Position numbers and translations under genes: made by a program
Shown: positions 1 through 12,075 of the stretch, piece by piece
Layout: each line of letters begins with the position of its first letter
How positions within the stretch are numbered: position 1 is the stretch's first letter
Assembly: GCA_015698045.1 (NCBI GenBank)
Contig: BLAL01000324.1
Coordinates: 1,014,501-1,078,500, forward strand
Length of the DNA: 64,000 bases
From: Rhizophagus clarus
Taxonomy: Eukaryota; Glomeromycota; Glomeromycetes; Glomerales; Glomeraceae
Reading direction: 5' to 3'
Notes under the pieces: model-generated
Told to the model about the DNA's origin: nothing
Database searches by the model: none
What the model saw: the letters and a program-made list of their open reading frames with translations, nothing else

Positions 1-2349
1 TGAAAAACTATTTCTTAATCGTTTCTAATAACAAAAAAAAAAATGATTTCTTAATCATTTTTAATAACAAAAAAAACCGATTTCTTAATTGTTTTTAATA
101 ACAAAAAAAACGATTTCTTAATCATTTTTAATAACAAAAAAAAACGATTTCTTAATCATTTTTAGTAACAAAAAAAATGATATCTTAATCGTTTTTAATA
201 AAAAAAATGATTTTTAATAACAAAAAAAATGATTTCTTAATCGTTTTTAATAAAAAAAAACGATTTCTTAATCGTTTTTAATAAAAAAAAACGATTTCTT
301 AATCGTTTTTAATAAAAAAAAACGATTTCTTAATCGTTTTTAATAACAAAATAAAAATGATTACTTAATCGTTTTTAATAACAAAATAAAAAACTATTTC
401 TTAATCGTTTTTAAAATAACATTTTTAAATAACAAAATAAAAAACAATTTCTTAATCATTTTTAATAACAAAAAAAAGTGATTTCTTAATCGTTTTTAAT
501 AATAAAATAAAAAATGATTTCTCAAACATTTTTAATAACAAAAAAAAAATGATTCTTAATCGTTTTTAATAACCAAAATAAAAAACGATTTCTTAATCGT
601 TTTTAATAACAAAATGAAAAACTATTTCTTAATCGTTTTTAAAATAACATTTTTAAATAACAAAATAAAAAACGATTTCTTAATCATTTTTAATAACCAA
701 ATAAAAAACAATTTCTTAATCGTTTTTAATAACAAAAAGAAAACAATTTCTTAATCGTTTTTAATAACAAAATAAATAACTATTTCTTAATCGTTTTTAA
801 TAACAAAATAAAAAACGATTTCTTAATCGTTTTTAATAACAAAATAAAAAACGATTTCTTAATCGTTTTTAATAACAAAATAAAAAACGATTTCTTAATC
901 GTTTTTAATAACAAAATAAAAAACGATTTCTTAATCGTTTTTAATAACAAAATAAAAAACGATTTCTTAATCGTTTTTAATAACAAAATAAAAAACGATT
1001 TCTTAATCGTTTTTAATAACAAAATAAAAAACGATTTCTTAATCGTTTTTAATAACAAAATAAAAAACGATTTCTTAATCGTTTTTAATAACAAAATAAA
1101 AAATGATTTCTTAATCGTTTTTAATAACAAAATTCTTAATCGTTTTTAATAACAAAATTCTTAATCATTTTTAATAACAAAATAAAAAATGATTTCTTAA
1201 TCGTTTTTAATAACAAAATTCTTAATCGTTTTTAATAACAAAATTCTTAATCATTTTTAATAACAAAATAAAAAATGATTTCTTAAGCGTTTTTAATAAC
1301 AAAATATAAAATGATTTCTTAATCATTTTTAATAACAAATAAAAAATGATTTCTTAATCGTTTTTAAATAACAAAATAAAAAACAATTTTTTAATCATTT
1401 TTAATAGCAAAAAAATGAATTCCTAATCATTTTTAAGTAACAATAACGATTTCTTGATTTTAAATAACAAAAAAAAATGATTTCTTAATCATTTTAAATA
1501 ACTAAGGTATTAAATTTGGGTACAAGTTAGTGAGCTTTAAATACTAAATAGGGCTCCAATAAGTTTCGGCCACTTCCTTTTACAACTTGTAACATTCTTC
1601 ATCTAATAGTATTTATATGAAGCGGGTCTTTGACCTGAAAGAAAATATTGTACGGTACTTCGGGGTGATTTTTATGACAACCTAGGAATTCATTGCTGAT
1701 CGGCCATAGTCCTAAGACTGCCCTAAGTGTTCATTTTTATTTAAATGACTAGCATCCACTGGGTTTTTTTGGTGGAATTTAATATTTAGTATTAGATTTT
1801 TATGTTTATTTTTAAACTAGATTTCTTTATCTACGTATTAATAATATTTTGTTAGTTTATAAATAAATAAATAGTTGAATAGGTTAGAACGGGTTGAATA
1901 AAATTCGCAGTAACACTTCGGATTTTAATATTTTTACAATGAAATTCGATAAATTATTAGATAAATAAAAACGATTTTTACAACATTTTTTTTATTATAA
2001 GGTAAAAAATGTTGCTATTTTCATTTAATTCATAAATAAAAAACATCTCGCACCGTTTTATTAATAGGCATTAAAAATGCTGCGAAAATATTTTTCCCGC
2101 TGAATCCATAAATAAAAACGTTTTGCAATGTTTTTTCATTAGTATAGTTAAAAAATGTTGCGAAAAGCGTTTTCTATGTGTAATAAAAATAGTTTGCAAC
2201 TTTTTTTTTGCGAACCTGCTGTAAACCATGATAATAATTAGCAATGAAAATTTGCCAAGGACTCAGACCAAGGTTTAACATCACAATTGATTAACTGTTA
2301 ATATAGTATTTAAACTAAACTCACTAACTGTACTAAAAGAACCCTAGTT
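1..2349. repeat. Long direct repeat R, copy 1 (minisatellite plus unique flank)
   Basis: This block matches 43240-45590 almost base for base; the only differences I see are single-A length changes in homopolymers. It has two parts: degenerate and perfect copies of a 36-bp A/T-rich unit (1 to about 1505), then about 850 bp of non-tandem sequence (1506-2349). The flank contains four diverged units of roughly 75-85 bp at about 1960-2220, each able to fold through TTTGCAACATT/AATGTTGCGAAA arms. The match stops abruptly after CCCTAGTT at 2349/45590. I see no convincing gene in it. The repeat begins before the window, so its left limit is unknown. Confidence 0.9.
784..1130. repeat. 36-bp minisatellite, homogeneous core
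   Basis: About nine nearly perfect tandem copies of a 36-bp unit containing TTTCTTAATCG, TTTTTAATAACAAAATAAAA and ACGA. The surrounding array (1-1505) is made of shorter or mutated versions of the same unit. The array is open on the minus strand and would encode a 12-residue repeat (LLKTIKKSFFIL), but the perfect periodicity in a multiple of three explains this; I do not regard it as a gene. Confidence 0.9.
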
Positions 2350-2413
2350 CAGTTTTAAAAAATATGCTGATCATGACATCAAAGAACTCACCAAACTATA
2401 TTTGTTATTGATC
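2350..2413 (+). repeat. 64-bp segment S, inverted at the second R copy
   Basis: Immediately after repeat R. The reverse complement of 45591-45655 aligns with this segment (shared TATGCTGATCAT and AAACTATATTTGTTATTGATC cores). The two R copies are therefore followed by the same short sequence in opposite orientations. Confidence 0.75.
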
Positions 2414-2418
2414 AACGT

Positions 2419-2812
2419 CTTACAAATTGATTTTAGTCGTACAGCTTCTAAAAAAATAAAGTTTTACAAAACTTCAAAAAGATTCCACGATCAAAAAAGG
2501 AATAAATTTTATTGTCAAAAATCTCACAATCAAAAGGAGTAAGTTTTATTGTTCAAAATTCCATAATAAAAAAAAAAAGATAACATTGTTTTGCATAAAC
2601 TTTATGGTTTTTTTTGTTAAATACCAAATATAGTAATGTAAAAGAAAACATGTTTCAGGGTGTGGTAACCTTATGTAACTAATATAAACAGTATTAATAG
2701 AGAAAAAAATCTTTTTATTTTCTTTCAAAAAAATATCCCCAAAGATTTGTTTCAATTAGTTATTTATTTTACTTTTTTTCTAAAAGATTAACTATAAAAT
2801 TTACTGCAAAAA
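2419..2812 (+). promoter_or_regulatory. Upstream region of Myb-like gene with TTGATTGTGA-type motif repeats
   Basis: Carries three spaced copies of a motif of the type GATTGTGGAATTTTTGA followed by CAATAAAATTTATTCC, here as GATTCCACGATCAAAAAAGG and variants on the other strand. Related clusters lie upstream of the paralogues at 22508-22570, 32155-32260, 37290-37400 and 41650-41750. Conservation upstream of several copies, outside the coding exons, suggests a promoter or a retained part of the duplicated unit. Role inferred. Confidence 0.45.
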
Positions 2813-3705
2813 ATGGAAAACCACAAAAATGTTGATGGAATTGGTCCCAAAGTGAAAGTCCAACCGAAAAAACGGTTTAATACAATTAATAAAATAGATA
2901 AAAACATAAGAGAAGATGTATGTTTAAAACAAAAAAAATTAAGTATTAACGAATGAAATTACTTATTTTGAATAACTATAACTTATGTTGTTTATTTATT
3001 TTCTTAGGAAAAGAAAATTATAAGAGATTATATGAAAGAATGGGAAGAAAAGGGAAGAGTTCCTAAAAATCCTTTCGTGGAGTTGGCAAAAAAATTAAAA
3101 AATCGTTTTAGCGCAAAGACTATTTGTGATTAGTAAGTTAAAATCTCATTTTATGACAAATGATCTTTAAATAAAAGTAAAAAAAAACGACTTTTTACAT
3201 TATAAATTTCAGTTGGTGGAATATACTTGATCTTCGTCGTAAGTATAAAGCTATATTTTTGTTTCTTTTATTGAGAATTTGAATTAGCTTTTATTCCATT
3301 TATATAGTCGACCGTAGCCCTTTTCTTCCACGAGAGAAAATTTATATTTACGAATTGGTTGTAGAATATCAAAGAAACAATAACGGTCCTATTTCATGGA
3401 AAGATTTACAACCTAAACTGGAAAAGAAATTTGGTAAATGTCGTTCGCGAAACAGTATTAAAAATGTTTGGAACTCTTATAAAAGATGTACAGATAGAAC
3501 AACTAAGGTTGACAAAAATGAGGAAAGTGAATTTGAAGGTAAAAGTGAAGTCGAAGATGAAGGTAAAAATGAAGAAATTATAAGTGAATATAATGGTAAA
3601 ATTGAGAACGAAATTGAAGGTATAACTAAAGAAATGCACGAACTCACTTGTCCAGTTGATAAAAATGAATCTTCTGCCAAAAATAAAAACTTTACAATTA
3701 AATAA
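2813..3705 (+). CDS. Two-repeat Myb/SANT-like DNA-binding protein (spliced, 4 exons), copy A
   Basis: I derive the exons as 2813-2917, 3008-3132, 3213-3238 and 3308-3705, joined by GTATGT/GTAAGT donors and TTAG/TCAG/ATAG acceptors; the frame stays open to a TAA, giving 217 residues. Residues about 35-85 form a first Myb/SANT-like helix set with tryptophans (MKEWEEKGRVP, then YWWNILDLR). A second repeat, about 90-145, has SWKDLQPKLE, KFGKCRSRNSIKNVW. The C-terminal third is acidic and lysine-rich. This architecture suggests a nuclear DNA-binding protein or regulator, possibly of transposon origin. It has many relatives in the window, and copy B (40607-41402) is an inverted duplicate. The exact family name is not certain. 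Confidence 0.75.
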
Positions 3706-5201
3706 TGTAGAAGAAAATGACAAAAATAACAATATGGATTTAGATTAGGATAATGATTTGATTAATAGACTTTCTCTTAATATTAATATTCGTGACTTAT
3801 TTTAAACCAATATACTTCGAAATCGATATTTATCTCCACAATCATAACAATTATTAATAAATATTCTTTTGTTGGATAATGAATAATAATAAACGACGCA
3901 ATTATTGATATTCCCCGATGACCTCTAAAAAGTACAAAGAAGTGTTGGCAAAAGTCATTTGCTGCTTGTAGTCATTAAAGATAAAAATTTCAAACATCTT
4001 AATTGGTTACTTATTGATAAAAACGTCGCGATATAAAAAATTTATAATTAATTTAAAAAATTTTTAATGCCCTAACAGTAATGTAAACAAGAGAAAGAAG
4101 AGAAAATAATAATGGTTTATTTTAGATATACTGAGTTTTATAGAATAATACATGAAAAGCGAGAAGAACGAGTAAATTATTTTTATATATAGTAACTCCG
4201 TTATTATTTATTTAATAAATATAGAATTATATGTTTGTCATGCTTAATAGAAGGTCCAACTTCAATTCAATTTAGTTTATATAAATATAATCCTTTACCA
4301 ACGTCAATTACGTCATTAGACAAAAAAGTGCTCAAAATAATAGTGCCGTTTTTTTTTCTATGGGAATTGGCGTTCTTTTTTGAATGTGAAAAAAATATGA
4401 AAATAAACAAAATTTTTGTAGATTTATAGAAATTAAAAGTGCTATTAATAATTCTCAACTGTTCATTATATTTGATTATTAAAAGACGAATAAATAATTT
4501 ATCTCATAAATTCGTCAACGATAAGAAGTAATATTTCATTATAATTTATCTTAATCTTTTTTTTTTTGTATTTATATTTAACTCGACTAGTAGTAACATT
4601 AATTCACGTTGTAAGTATTTTATCTTTTATTTTTTTTTTTTTGAATTGATTGTAAAGTTTTGAGGATCATTATCAAGTGAGTTGAAGGATAAGTAAAATC
4701 AATTTCACCTGGTAAACAAAGTTAGAAGAATGAAAATATCATTAAATTGTAATCCGAAAATAATTGAAAATTTTAGGTGGTCATCTGCATTTAATAAACC
4801 AGAAATTTTCTTGGTAACTATCGTGACTTGTGACGATATAAAATTTCAAACAAATAAAAATGTTTTCACGACAAATATTTTATTTATGTAGTATAAAATA
4901 ACTTATTATTTTTAGAGCTATATGTTCGATTCCTCCGAAGCTTATTTTCTCAAATTGGCTTCATCGGGAGTTTAAAAAGGGCGTGAATTTGCGAATTTAC
5001 GTGTATATAAAAGATCATACAGATTCACGACACCTACGTAAAATTGCAAGTATTCTTAATAATGAGGAATCCTGTATTTAAAAATTTTGTAGTTCTTCAA
5101 TAATAAGAATTCAATGTGAAAATTATACATATCCAAAACATGGTGTTTTTATCAATATCGTAATATATAAAGATTATGCAAAAAATTTCGTCTGTGAATT
5201 A
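3706..5201. other. Intergenic, 3' flank of Myb copy A
   Basis: 3706-3928 is shared, inverted, with 40245-40460 and belongs to the duplicated Myb unit. The rest is AT-rich. One stretch, 4917-5081, could encode about 55 residues ending in a TAA (includes PPKLIFSNWLHREFKKGV) after a possible acceptor TTTTTAG at 4910-4916. I could not connect it to a convincing upstream exon, so I do not call a gene. Confidence 0.5.
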
Positions 5202-6355
5202 AAAATATACAATTTTTTTTTTTTTTTTAACCAACAGCGCTTTATTACTGGATTAGAACATATACATGAACACATTCCAATATACAAAAACCTATAGATA
5301 TGCCTACGCATCATCCATATAGTTGGCTTAGCTATACTACTAACAATAAAAAAAACACAAATACTACCTGTATATCGGAGACGGCTAAAAAAAAAAAATT
5401 TTTGTTAATATAATATAACTAAACTATATCCTAAATTATTAATCAAGCCTCCCAAATATCCTCCCCTCTAAGTAAACCGGTGATCTAAAGAAGTTGCAAG
5501 ATGCGTTTTTCTTCCACGTGACTTTAAACCGATGGAACCGCCGAGTATCAGAATCGGAAGGCCGTCGAGCAAATTGAGAAAAGGTTAGTTATCGGATACC
5601 AACTTCTTCAAAAGGTCCACTAAAGTATTGAAGACGTCGGTAGAACCATTGGACTTGTGCTTCTTCTTTGAAGTTTTGTTCTGGTTCTGACCTTTCGGTC
5701 GATTCGATGAGCTCATTTTGTTGGACGAAGAACCTCGATTGCGCTGTTTTTGATGGTCTGATCGAGGCTTGTTTTGCCTTGGGGGGTCGCTACGGGACCA
5801 CGTATAAGTTATATTATTGATGTCGAAAGAAGTTCTTAACGCAAACAGCATATCTGAATGCCTTTCGAAAAACGCTATCAACTGTCGTTCCCCTTTGGGC
5901 GTTTTGATGGCTTTATATGCCTTTACCGAGTATTTAGCTAAAAATTCCGATTGTAAATTGCGGGTAACCAGGCGTTGAGTGTGTTGGGATTCCGGGCAAT
6001 TCTTCCACACTAGACAAAATCTTTCGCGGTTCTTGCGTTCTTTTAGTAACCAGTCTCCTGGGAACCATCGGATTGGTAGATCGTTGAGTGTGTACATCCA
6101 TAGCCCACCATCAAAGTGGGCACGTGTCTCGTCATTCAGGATAATTTTGACCCATACGGTCTGAAATTTTCGCTGTTTTTTGGTCGAGCACTTTATGGGA
6201 TTTCCCCAAGAATTTAATGCTTGTAATATTTCTTCTTGGGTCCATTCAACAGGTATATCATAAACTGTGATATGGCGTACGTGTGCCTCATTGGCTTCTG
6301 TCGCACTTAATCCAGTTATTATTTTCTCAGCAGCTTGCCCTCGGAAAATATACAA
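5202..6355 (-). mobile_element. 5'-truncated, poly(A)-tailed retro-insertion with 11-bp TSD
   Basis: The insertion 5213-6344 is flanked by the direct repeat AAAATATACAA (5202-5212 and 6345-6355). On the minus strand it begins abruptly inside an open frame and ends in a run of about 15-17 A (a T run on the plus strand starting at 5213), preceded by a roughly 350-bp non-coding tail. Variable-length TSD, 5' truncation and poly(A) are the signature of target-primed reverse transcription, as made by LINE machinery. The body is either a LINE 3' part or a retrocopied message. Confidence 0.8.
5585..6344 (-). pseudogene. ORF1-like RNA-binding protein fragment (5'-truncated)
   Basis: About 250 residues remain open from the insertion edge to a TAA at 5585, with no ATG at the start; the first residues of the open frame come from the target-site sequence. 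Residues about 25-75 look like an RRM-type fold (HITVYDIPVEWTQEEILQAL, then FQTVWVKIIL). The C-terminal 60 residues are rich in K, R, N, Q and S. An RRM-like domain with a basic tail resembles ORF1 proteins of fungal LINEs, but a host RNA-binding protein retrocopied by a LINE is equally compatible. The protein is truncated at its N-terminus by the insertion event and is probably not expressed as such. Confidence 0.6.
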
Positions 6356-6745
6356 AATTTTATTTATTTATTAGTAAGGAAAAGAGTTATACTAGTAAGT
6401 ACAAAAAAAAGAGATAAAGAAAATACAAAAAATTTAAGACAACTTAATAATAACTAAAAAATCTATAAATGCGAACTAGTACTATAAGTATTCATCGCTA
6501 CCATCCAATCTAAAGGACCAGACTCCTCCTTCGGTGTGTAAGTGAATATTTCAAATAAAATATTAATTTAAATTTATAAATTTACATTAATAGGTACTAT
6601 AATAAAAGATAATCTCAAACTTTATTCATATTTCCGTATTTGGTTTACAAAATTTAATTTGGAATAATTAAATGAATTATAATAGATAGATTTAAACGTC
6701 ATCCTATTAAGAATTGCCTTAATATCTAAAAATAATGTCTACTGG
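6356..6745. other. Intergenic, AT-rich
   Basis: No open frame with coding character, no repeat shared with other parts of the window. Confidence 0.5.
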
Positions 6746-7267
6746 TCAAGGATTATTCTTATTATCAAGAACTCCGGCATATCCCATCTCTTGCATATTA
6801 CTAAAAGTATTCCCAATTGAAGTCGACTCCAGGTACATTTGAGGGGTGTCTTGTGTTCTTGCAGTATCAAAGGATTGTTGTTGAACAGGTTGTTGAACTC
6901 GTTGCTGAATCTGTTGTCTGATCAAAGAATGTACGTTATGATGGTGTGGAAATTGGTCAACAGGAATATGAGATAGGTTAATGCCATTATTTAAGAGTCG
7001 AATATTTTCCGATGGATGTAATTCGGAATACGTAACATGGTAGATACGTGTATCATTTGGTAAATGTAAATAAAATTCAAACGTAGCGTTTTGAGAAGTA
7101 GAAGTTTCAGTGTTAATAGTATTAATATTCAAGGTGTTTAAATTAATATTGGATACTCCTATATTGTCATTTAAATTATGTTGAACACTTCCACTGTTAA
7201 AAATTTGTAAATGCGAACTATTTTCATTTGGGTCCATTGGTAGGTCAGTGTGATTGTTATTTATCAT
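6746..7267 (-). CDS. Hypothetical Asn/Gln-rich protein
   Basis: I choose the ATG at 7267 (MINNNHTDLPM); an in-frame TTG three codons upstream is less likely. About 173 residues. The N-terminal third is Asn/Thr-rich; residues about 65-100 look folded (FEFYLHLPNDTRIYHVTYSE, then NIRLLNNGINLSHIPVDQFP); next is a Gln-rich segment (RQQIQQRVQQPVQQQ). No domain recognised. Q/N-rich proteins of this type are common among fungal transcription-related proteins, but nothing here shows a function. It has no close neighbour on its strand. Lack of internal stops and mixed codon use favour a real gene. Confidence 0.5.
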   Translation of the reverse strand: MINNNHTDLPMDPNENSSHLQIFNSGSVQHNLNDNIGVSNINLNTLNINTINTETSTSQNATFEFYLHLPNDTRIYHVTYSELHPSENIRLLNNGINLSHIPVDQFPHHHNVHSLIRQQIQQRVQQPVQQQSFDTARTQDTPQMYLESTSIGNTFSNMQEMGYAGVLDNKNNP

Positions 7268-8241
7268 GTTTTCCAAGATTTGGATAAGAATGTTTTTTTA
7301 ATGAAAAGAAATTTTGAAAAGATATGTTTTTTTGCGCTGAATTTATATTAATTTTTTAACCTGTGTGACATTAAATATTGTGATATATTATCATCATGCG
7401 TAAAAAGAATACATGAAAAAAGAGGAAAGTTTGAAAGATTAGATTACTTTGTATTTTTTTTTTTTTTTGTTGTTGTAACGTTCAGAACGATGAGAAATTA
7501 CGCAATTGTCCTGCGATGATTATAAAAAGTAAATACGCGTAGACTATAAATAGATAAATAAAGGATGATCATCTTGTGGATATTTGATTTGTAACCAATT
7601 TACATAAGGTAACACAATGTTATTGTAGTAGGTAGAACATCTAAAAAATTAAAGTTGTTATCCACGATGTAAGCTTTAAAAAATCGACTTCACTTTTAAA
7701 AAAAAAAATTTTTTTGTCCTTTATTACCATTTTAAGTTTGTGAAACTGTTTAAGTACTATAATGACGGACATATGTCATAAATAAAATTGTCTTACAGTA
7801 GTAATTACAATGAAATTTTTTTTTCGTATTTTCTTACAATTCTCGTACGTGTTGTTTAGAGGCACAGGAATTCTTTGAAAAAAAAGACATGTACGAGACT
7901 ATTTTTAGATTTATTAAATAAAAAATGCCTTTTTTTAAAAAAAAGAAAAAAAATCGGTATACTATTGGTTAATTATAATTATAATTTTTACAATGAAAAA
8001 TTTAACGGGACATAACACTTTTTTTGTCTTGCGTTTTTTCTTAATCTTCTTCAAATTTCTAAAAATTATTCTATTAAAAGTAAAATAATCATATAAACAT
8101 GTAAGCATGATAATATTATATATACAGTATATATTCGTTTGTGCATATCTGTTGACATCTGGCATACTACTCAGCTCTTTAAGGAATTTTTAACAAAACT
8201 AGTTTCCTACCACATCATATTTGGTCACATTAATCAATATG
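7268..8241. other. Intergenic, AT-rich
   Basis: Homopolymer A/T runs and dispersed short ORFs without coding character. Nothing further supported. Confidence 0.5.
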
Positions 8242-8505
8242 TTAATAAGAAAATAATTGTTCTATGACAACATCAAGCAGTTCGCACAATGCTGTATTGG
8301 AATCATCAACTCTACGATACATGACTTTTTTGTTCCTAAAGTTTTAAAAAGAAATGTCTAATCAATATTTAGCATATATTTTGGCATATCATTATGAATT
8401 TTTTTTACTTACGGACAATTAAGACACTGAACTTCACAATGAGTTTTTGCCTTTTCATGGCCTTGTGGAAGATTTCTTTCTTCAAAGTGATTTTGGTAAT
8501 AAGCT
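8242..8505 (-). pseudogene. 3' end of an unrecognised spliced gene (fragment)
   Basis: Two exons read through a good intron: a minus-strand exon ending at 8413 (includes NHFEERNLPQGHEKAKTHC and EVQCLNC) with donor GTAAG, and a final exon 8335-8242 (MYRRVDDSNTALCELLDVVI) ending in TAA. The intron phase is consistent (CC|G). Upstream of about 8500 the frame meets TAG and TGA codons, so the 5' part is missing or broken. The Cys/His residues could form a zinc-binding site. Not recognised. Confidence 0.35.
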
Positions 8506-10127
8506 CACTATGTAATAAGGCCTTTCTTTGCTAAGATGGAAAAGTTTTTTGCTCAGTTAAGTTGACAGACATTGTAGTAGATAATTGAATATGAATATAA
8601 GGATGGCCTAGTGGTTTTTTAACTTAATATAGAAAGGAGCAAAGAAATAAATTAGATATAATCATTCGGGTTAATCCGGGTTAAACCTCAGGTCAAGGAA
8701 ATGTATGACCCGACCTGGCAGGTCAGATCATGCGGGTCACGGTCACTAAAATTTTAAATGCTAACCTTATTTTTATAAAGTCGAGTCGAGTCAAAATAAC
8801 CCGGGTTAACTCGTATCGTTCAAAGCACTAATTTTATCTCCTTTTCAACCCGTTGGATGATAAAATCTTTTTCATCATAACTAAGAGGGTCATGACAAAT
8901 TAGAAAACAATGTCCAATAAAGATAGAGAAGAATATTCAAATTATAACAAATTCAAATTAAAGAAAAAAAATGTTGTTATACTTACGGTCTGCATCAAGC
9001 TTATTTATCCAACTAAATTATAATAAAAAACTACTGAAGTACATAAATAACTTTATAAATAGTAAACAATATTATTATAATAGTAATTGGCTTATCTTAT
9101 CATTGGCAGATTTGTTTCATAAGGGTTGGACGAATGACATAACTCTTTAATAAATTTGTCAATCTGCTCAGTAAAGGGTTCACCTTTATTTGATGGTATT
9201 TTTATTTTTAATTTGTTTTAAAATAAATTATAATAAAACTGAAGTAAATAAATAAAAACAAGTACATATACAAGTATTATTAATTATAGTAATTGTAAAT
9301 AATGATCTTTCTTATTATTGACGGATTATATTTGAAGTAAAACTTGTAGCATATTGTTTATTAACTTTTTCACTAATTCTTTTACCAAGATCAAGAAGAA
9401 GTTCCATTTCTTTTATAAGCTCTTATCTATCTTCTGAGTGATGGTAGTTCTCTATTTTGTGACATTATTATGAGTAATATATGTATTTTTTTTCAAAAAA
9501 ACGACAATGAGCAAAATTATACATACTATAGCGACAGTTTTTACAGTTATTTTTATATATTAACAAGAATTCATGTTTAGAGGGGAGTTGGAAGTACAAA
9601 TGCCAATGTATTTAAAACTTTCAGTAACTGAATTATGATTCAATGCCTCGATTTAACTGGTTGACAGATCAATCCAATATAATAGGGTAACTTGCCATAA
9701 AAAACAACGTTTTTTATTAAAATGTATTTAAAAAACGTAAGCAAGCATTTTTTATATTTTTTTTTTATCAAAATGCTTGTAGATGATTCCATTTTAATCT
9801 CCAACATCACAACTTACAAAATATTAAATAACGTTTTTAATGGTTTTCTTTATTAAACTGCATTAAAAAATTCTCGATAACACTTTTAACTTTTTTTATT
9901 AATATTATTTAATAAAATGCATTAAAAAACACTTTTTTAATCAATTTTACGTTATTTTTTTTTTTTGGGCTAATAAACACTTTGGCGGAGTAAGCGCCTA
10001 ATAATGATCGTCGTTATTGGCTCGTTGGTCTCAATTTTGTGTAATCATATTAAGTATAAATGGAAAGAATTTTACTGCAACTCCTCTTTCACAAAACTTA
10101 AAACCATTACATTTAAAAAAAAAAAAA
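8506..10127. other. Intergenic, AT-rich with degenerate repeats
   Basis: 8640-8830 has GACCCG/CGGGTTAA-type motifs similar to those at 42620-42710, possibly remnants of a mobile-element end. 9015-9120 and 9227-9350 are a diverged tandem duplication. 9690-9960 has several degenerate AACGTTTTTTATTAAAATG-like units. No gene supported. Confidence 0.45.
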
Positions 10128-11432
10128 ATGTCCAAACTTAATATTCATGTTTATTCGTAAATAGACTTTGGTGTGAAGTTGCAATACCAATTTTATGAGA
10201 TAATCCATGGAAATTTGTTATTCATAGTAGATTGTTATTAAATGTTATGATATTATTTTTATCAAAAGAATCTCAAGAATTTCTTAAAAGTCAAGGAATT
10301 TATATATTTTCAACAAAACATAATAAAAGACCATTATTCGATTATATTGGTTATTGTAAATATATAAATTTTCGTAAGATTGAAAATTTTATTAATAATG
10401 GACGAAGTTTTGGATTTAATAAAGAGTATCAAAATCATGCAATGAAACAAGAAATTTATAAATTATTAATTAACAAAAGTTTAAAAATTAAATGTTTATA
10501 TATGATTAATATAGGACCAAATATAACACATCAAATATATAATTTTAATGGAGCAAAAATTTTACTTGGAGAACTTACATTTTTAAGTTGTGATTCAAGT
10601 ATTGATTCAATCTTTTATTATATTTGTAAATTAATACAAAAAATCGATATAAAAGATGTCTGGATGATAATTTAGGATTAGCAAGATTAATTGAAGTACA
10701 GTACAAAGAAATTTAAAACGTTTTGTTTGTTCAGTTTATGATGATCGGGTAGAAAATATATTAAATATGAAAATATTGGAAAAGCATTAATTCATCTTAA
10801 TATATGAAGATGATTTTTTTCTTTTATCGGAAATTTTACCAAAATTAATTAATTTAAAAAAATTAAAATTAATAAATATTGCTAATAATGATTATCAACT
10901 TGAAAAAAATTTAGAAATTTCAACATTTTCAAAACTTCAAGTTTTACATATAGAAATAATTTCATCACTTGATATAGCAAATAAATATTATTAAAAAAAC
11001 CGAAGGAAATTTAATGGAAGTTTTACTTGGCAGTACTATATAATTATGATGAAATGTATTCAGGAAAGTTTATTCGTACAATTTATGAATATTGTCCTAA
11101 TATTAAAGTCTTATCATTAGGTATTAACGATCATAATAACAATGATTATGTAGAATTTGAGGTTTTATTAAAAAAATCCTTTCAGGTAAATTATGCTCCA
11201 AAATCTTTACGTGAGATTAGAATATTTAATGATTGGGAAAATTACTACAAATGGTTTGGAATTATTTCTTGAAAAACGATGAGACCGTGAACCTATTGTT
11301 TTATATTTTTTTATGGAGTTTGGTTATTTTAATAATAATTTATTAAGTATACTCAAAAAATATAGAGAGGAAGGCGTAATAAAAAATTATCGTTGTGATG
11401 ATGAATATCAGGATTTTTACTTTTCTTGGTAA
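10128..11432 (+). pseudogene. F-box/LRR-family protein, pseudogene
   Basis: Starts with an ATG at 10128 followed by a broken F-box region (NRLWCEVAIPILWDNPW is readable across frames). It then has a long intact stretch at 10232-10675 (KSQGIYIFSTKHNKRPLFDY, IYKLLINKSLKIKCLYM, GAKILLGELTFLSCDSSID) and a further stretch at 11027-11272 (FIRTIYEYCPNIKVLSLGI), ending with YQDFYFSW and a TAA at 11430. This order is that of the large F-box/leucine-rich family of Rhizophagus, which supplies substrate adaptors for SCF ubiquitin ligases. Several frameshifts and stops between 10675 and 11030 and after 11272 mean no full protein can be made. Confidence 0.75.
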
Positions 11433-12075
11433 TTTGTTTAATTTGGTGATTTTAAAGGTTGTTTAGATTTAAGAATATAGTAATTTGTTATTTTATGGTC
11501 TTTTAACATTTCTTTAGGTCAGATTTATTTTTTTAAAGTTTAGGATAACAATAAATATGAAGCGGTTTTTTTTTAAAAAAAAAAAAATGCTCAATTTTAA
11601 TAAATGTTTTGTATCTAACATTTTCCAGTAGTCTCGTCAAAATTTCTATGCAGTAAAATAAGAACAAATTCTTTTATTCCGCTTAGTCAAATGAATGACC
11701 TACTACACAAACCTTCAACAACTTCATTGGTTTATTGCGAGACTCAAAACGAACTTGAAGTACAATGTTTGATTAAGTTTCTTTATTATTGTTTATTTAT
11801 TTAAAGGACAATAACCCGAACTTCTTATATTTTATGATAAAATTACGACTTCTAATTAACAATCTTCCATAAAAAGTTAGCACATGCTTATGTAATCTTT
11901 GGAATAAGAAAGTGAAAGTTATGCAGATCATCCCTTATTTAAAATATATTAAACATATCAGGAAAATTAATTCTATGGAAATTTGTCTCCGGTGTATTAC
12001 TAAAATTATAAATACTGATCGTCATGGTATCTATTCAAATTTCTTCCTTTCTTTACTCAATATACTGATTGTGTA
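11433..12075. other. Intergenic upstream of the kinase pseudogene
   Basis: AT-rich. An ATG at about 11975 opens a short frame in a different phase (MEICLRCITKIINTDRHG) that ends before 12076; it may be a remnant of a first exon. Confidence 0.4.

Noticed and set aside
780..1130. 116-residue minus-strand open frame of LLKTIKKSFFIL repeats (also 44021-44371)
   Set aside because: Produced by a perfect 36-bp (3 x 12) minisatellite; no ATG context, no coding signal outside the array.
3406..3732. Minus-strand frames opposite exon 4 of Myb copy A
   Set aside because: Shadow of the acidic Glu/Lys-rich coding strand; the spliced plus-strand gene explains the region.
4917..4960. tRNA gene, from a GTTCGATTCC B-box-like string
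   Set aside because: No A-box at the right distance and no cloverleaf arms around it.
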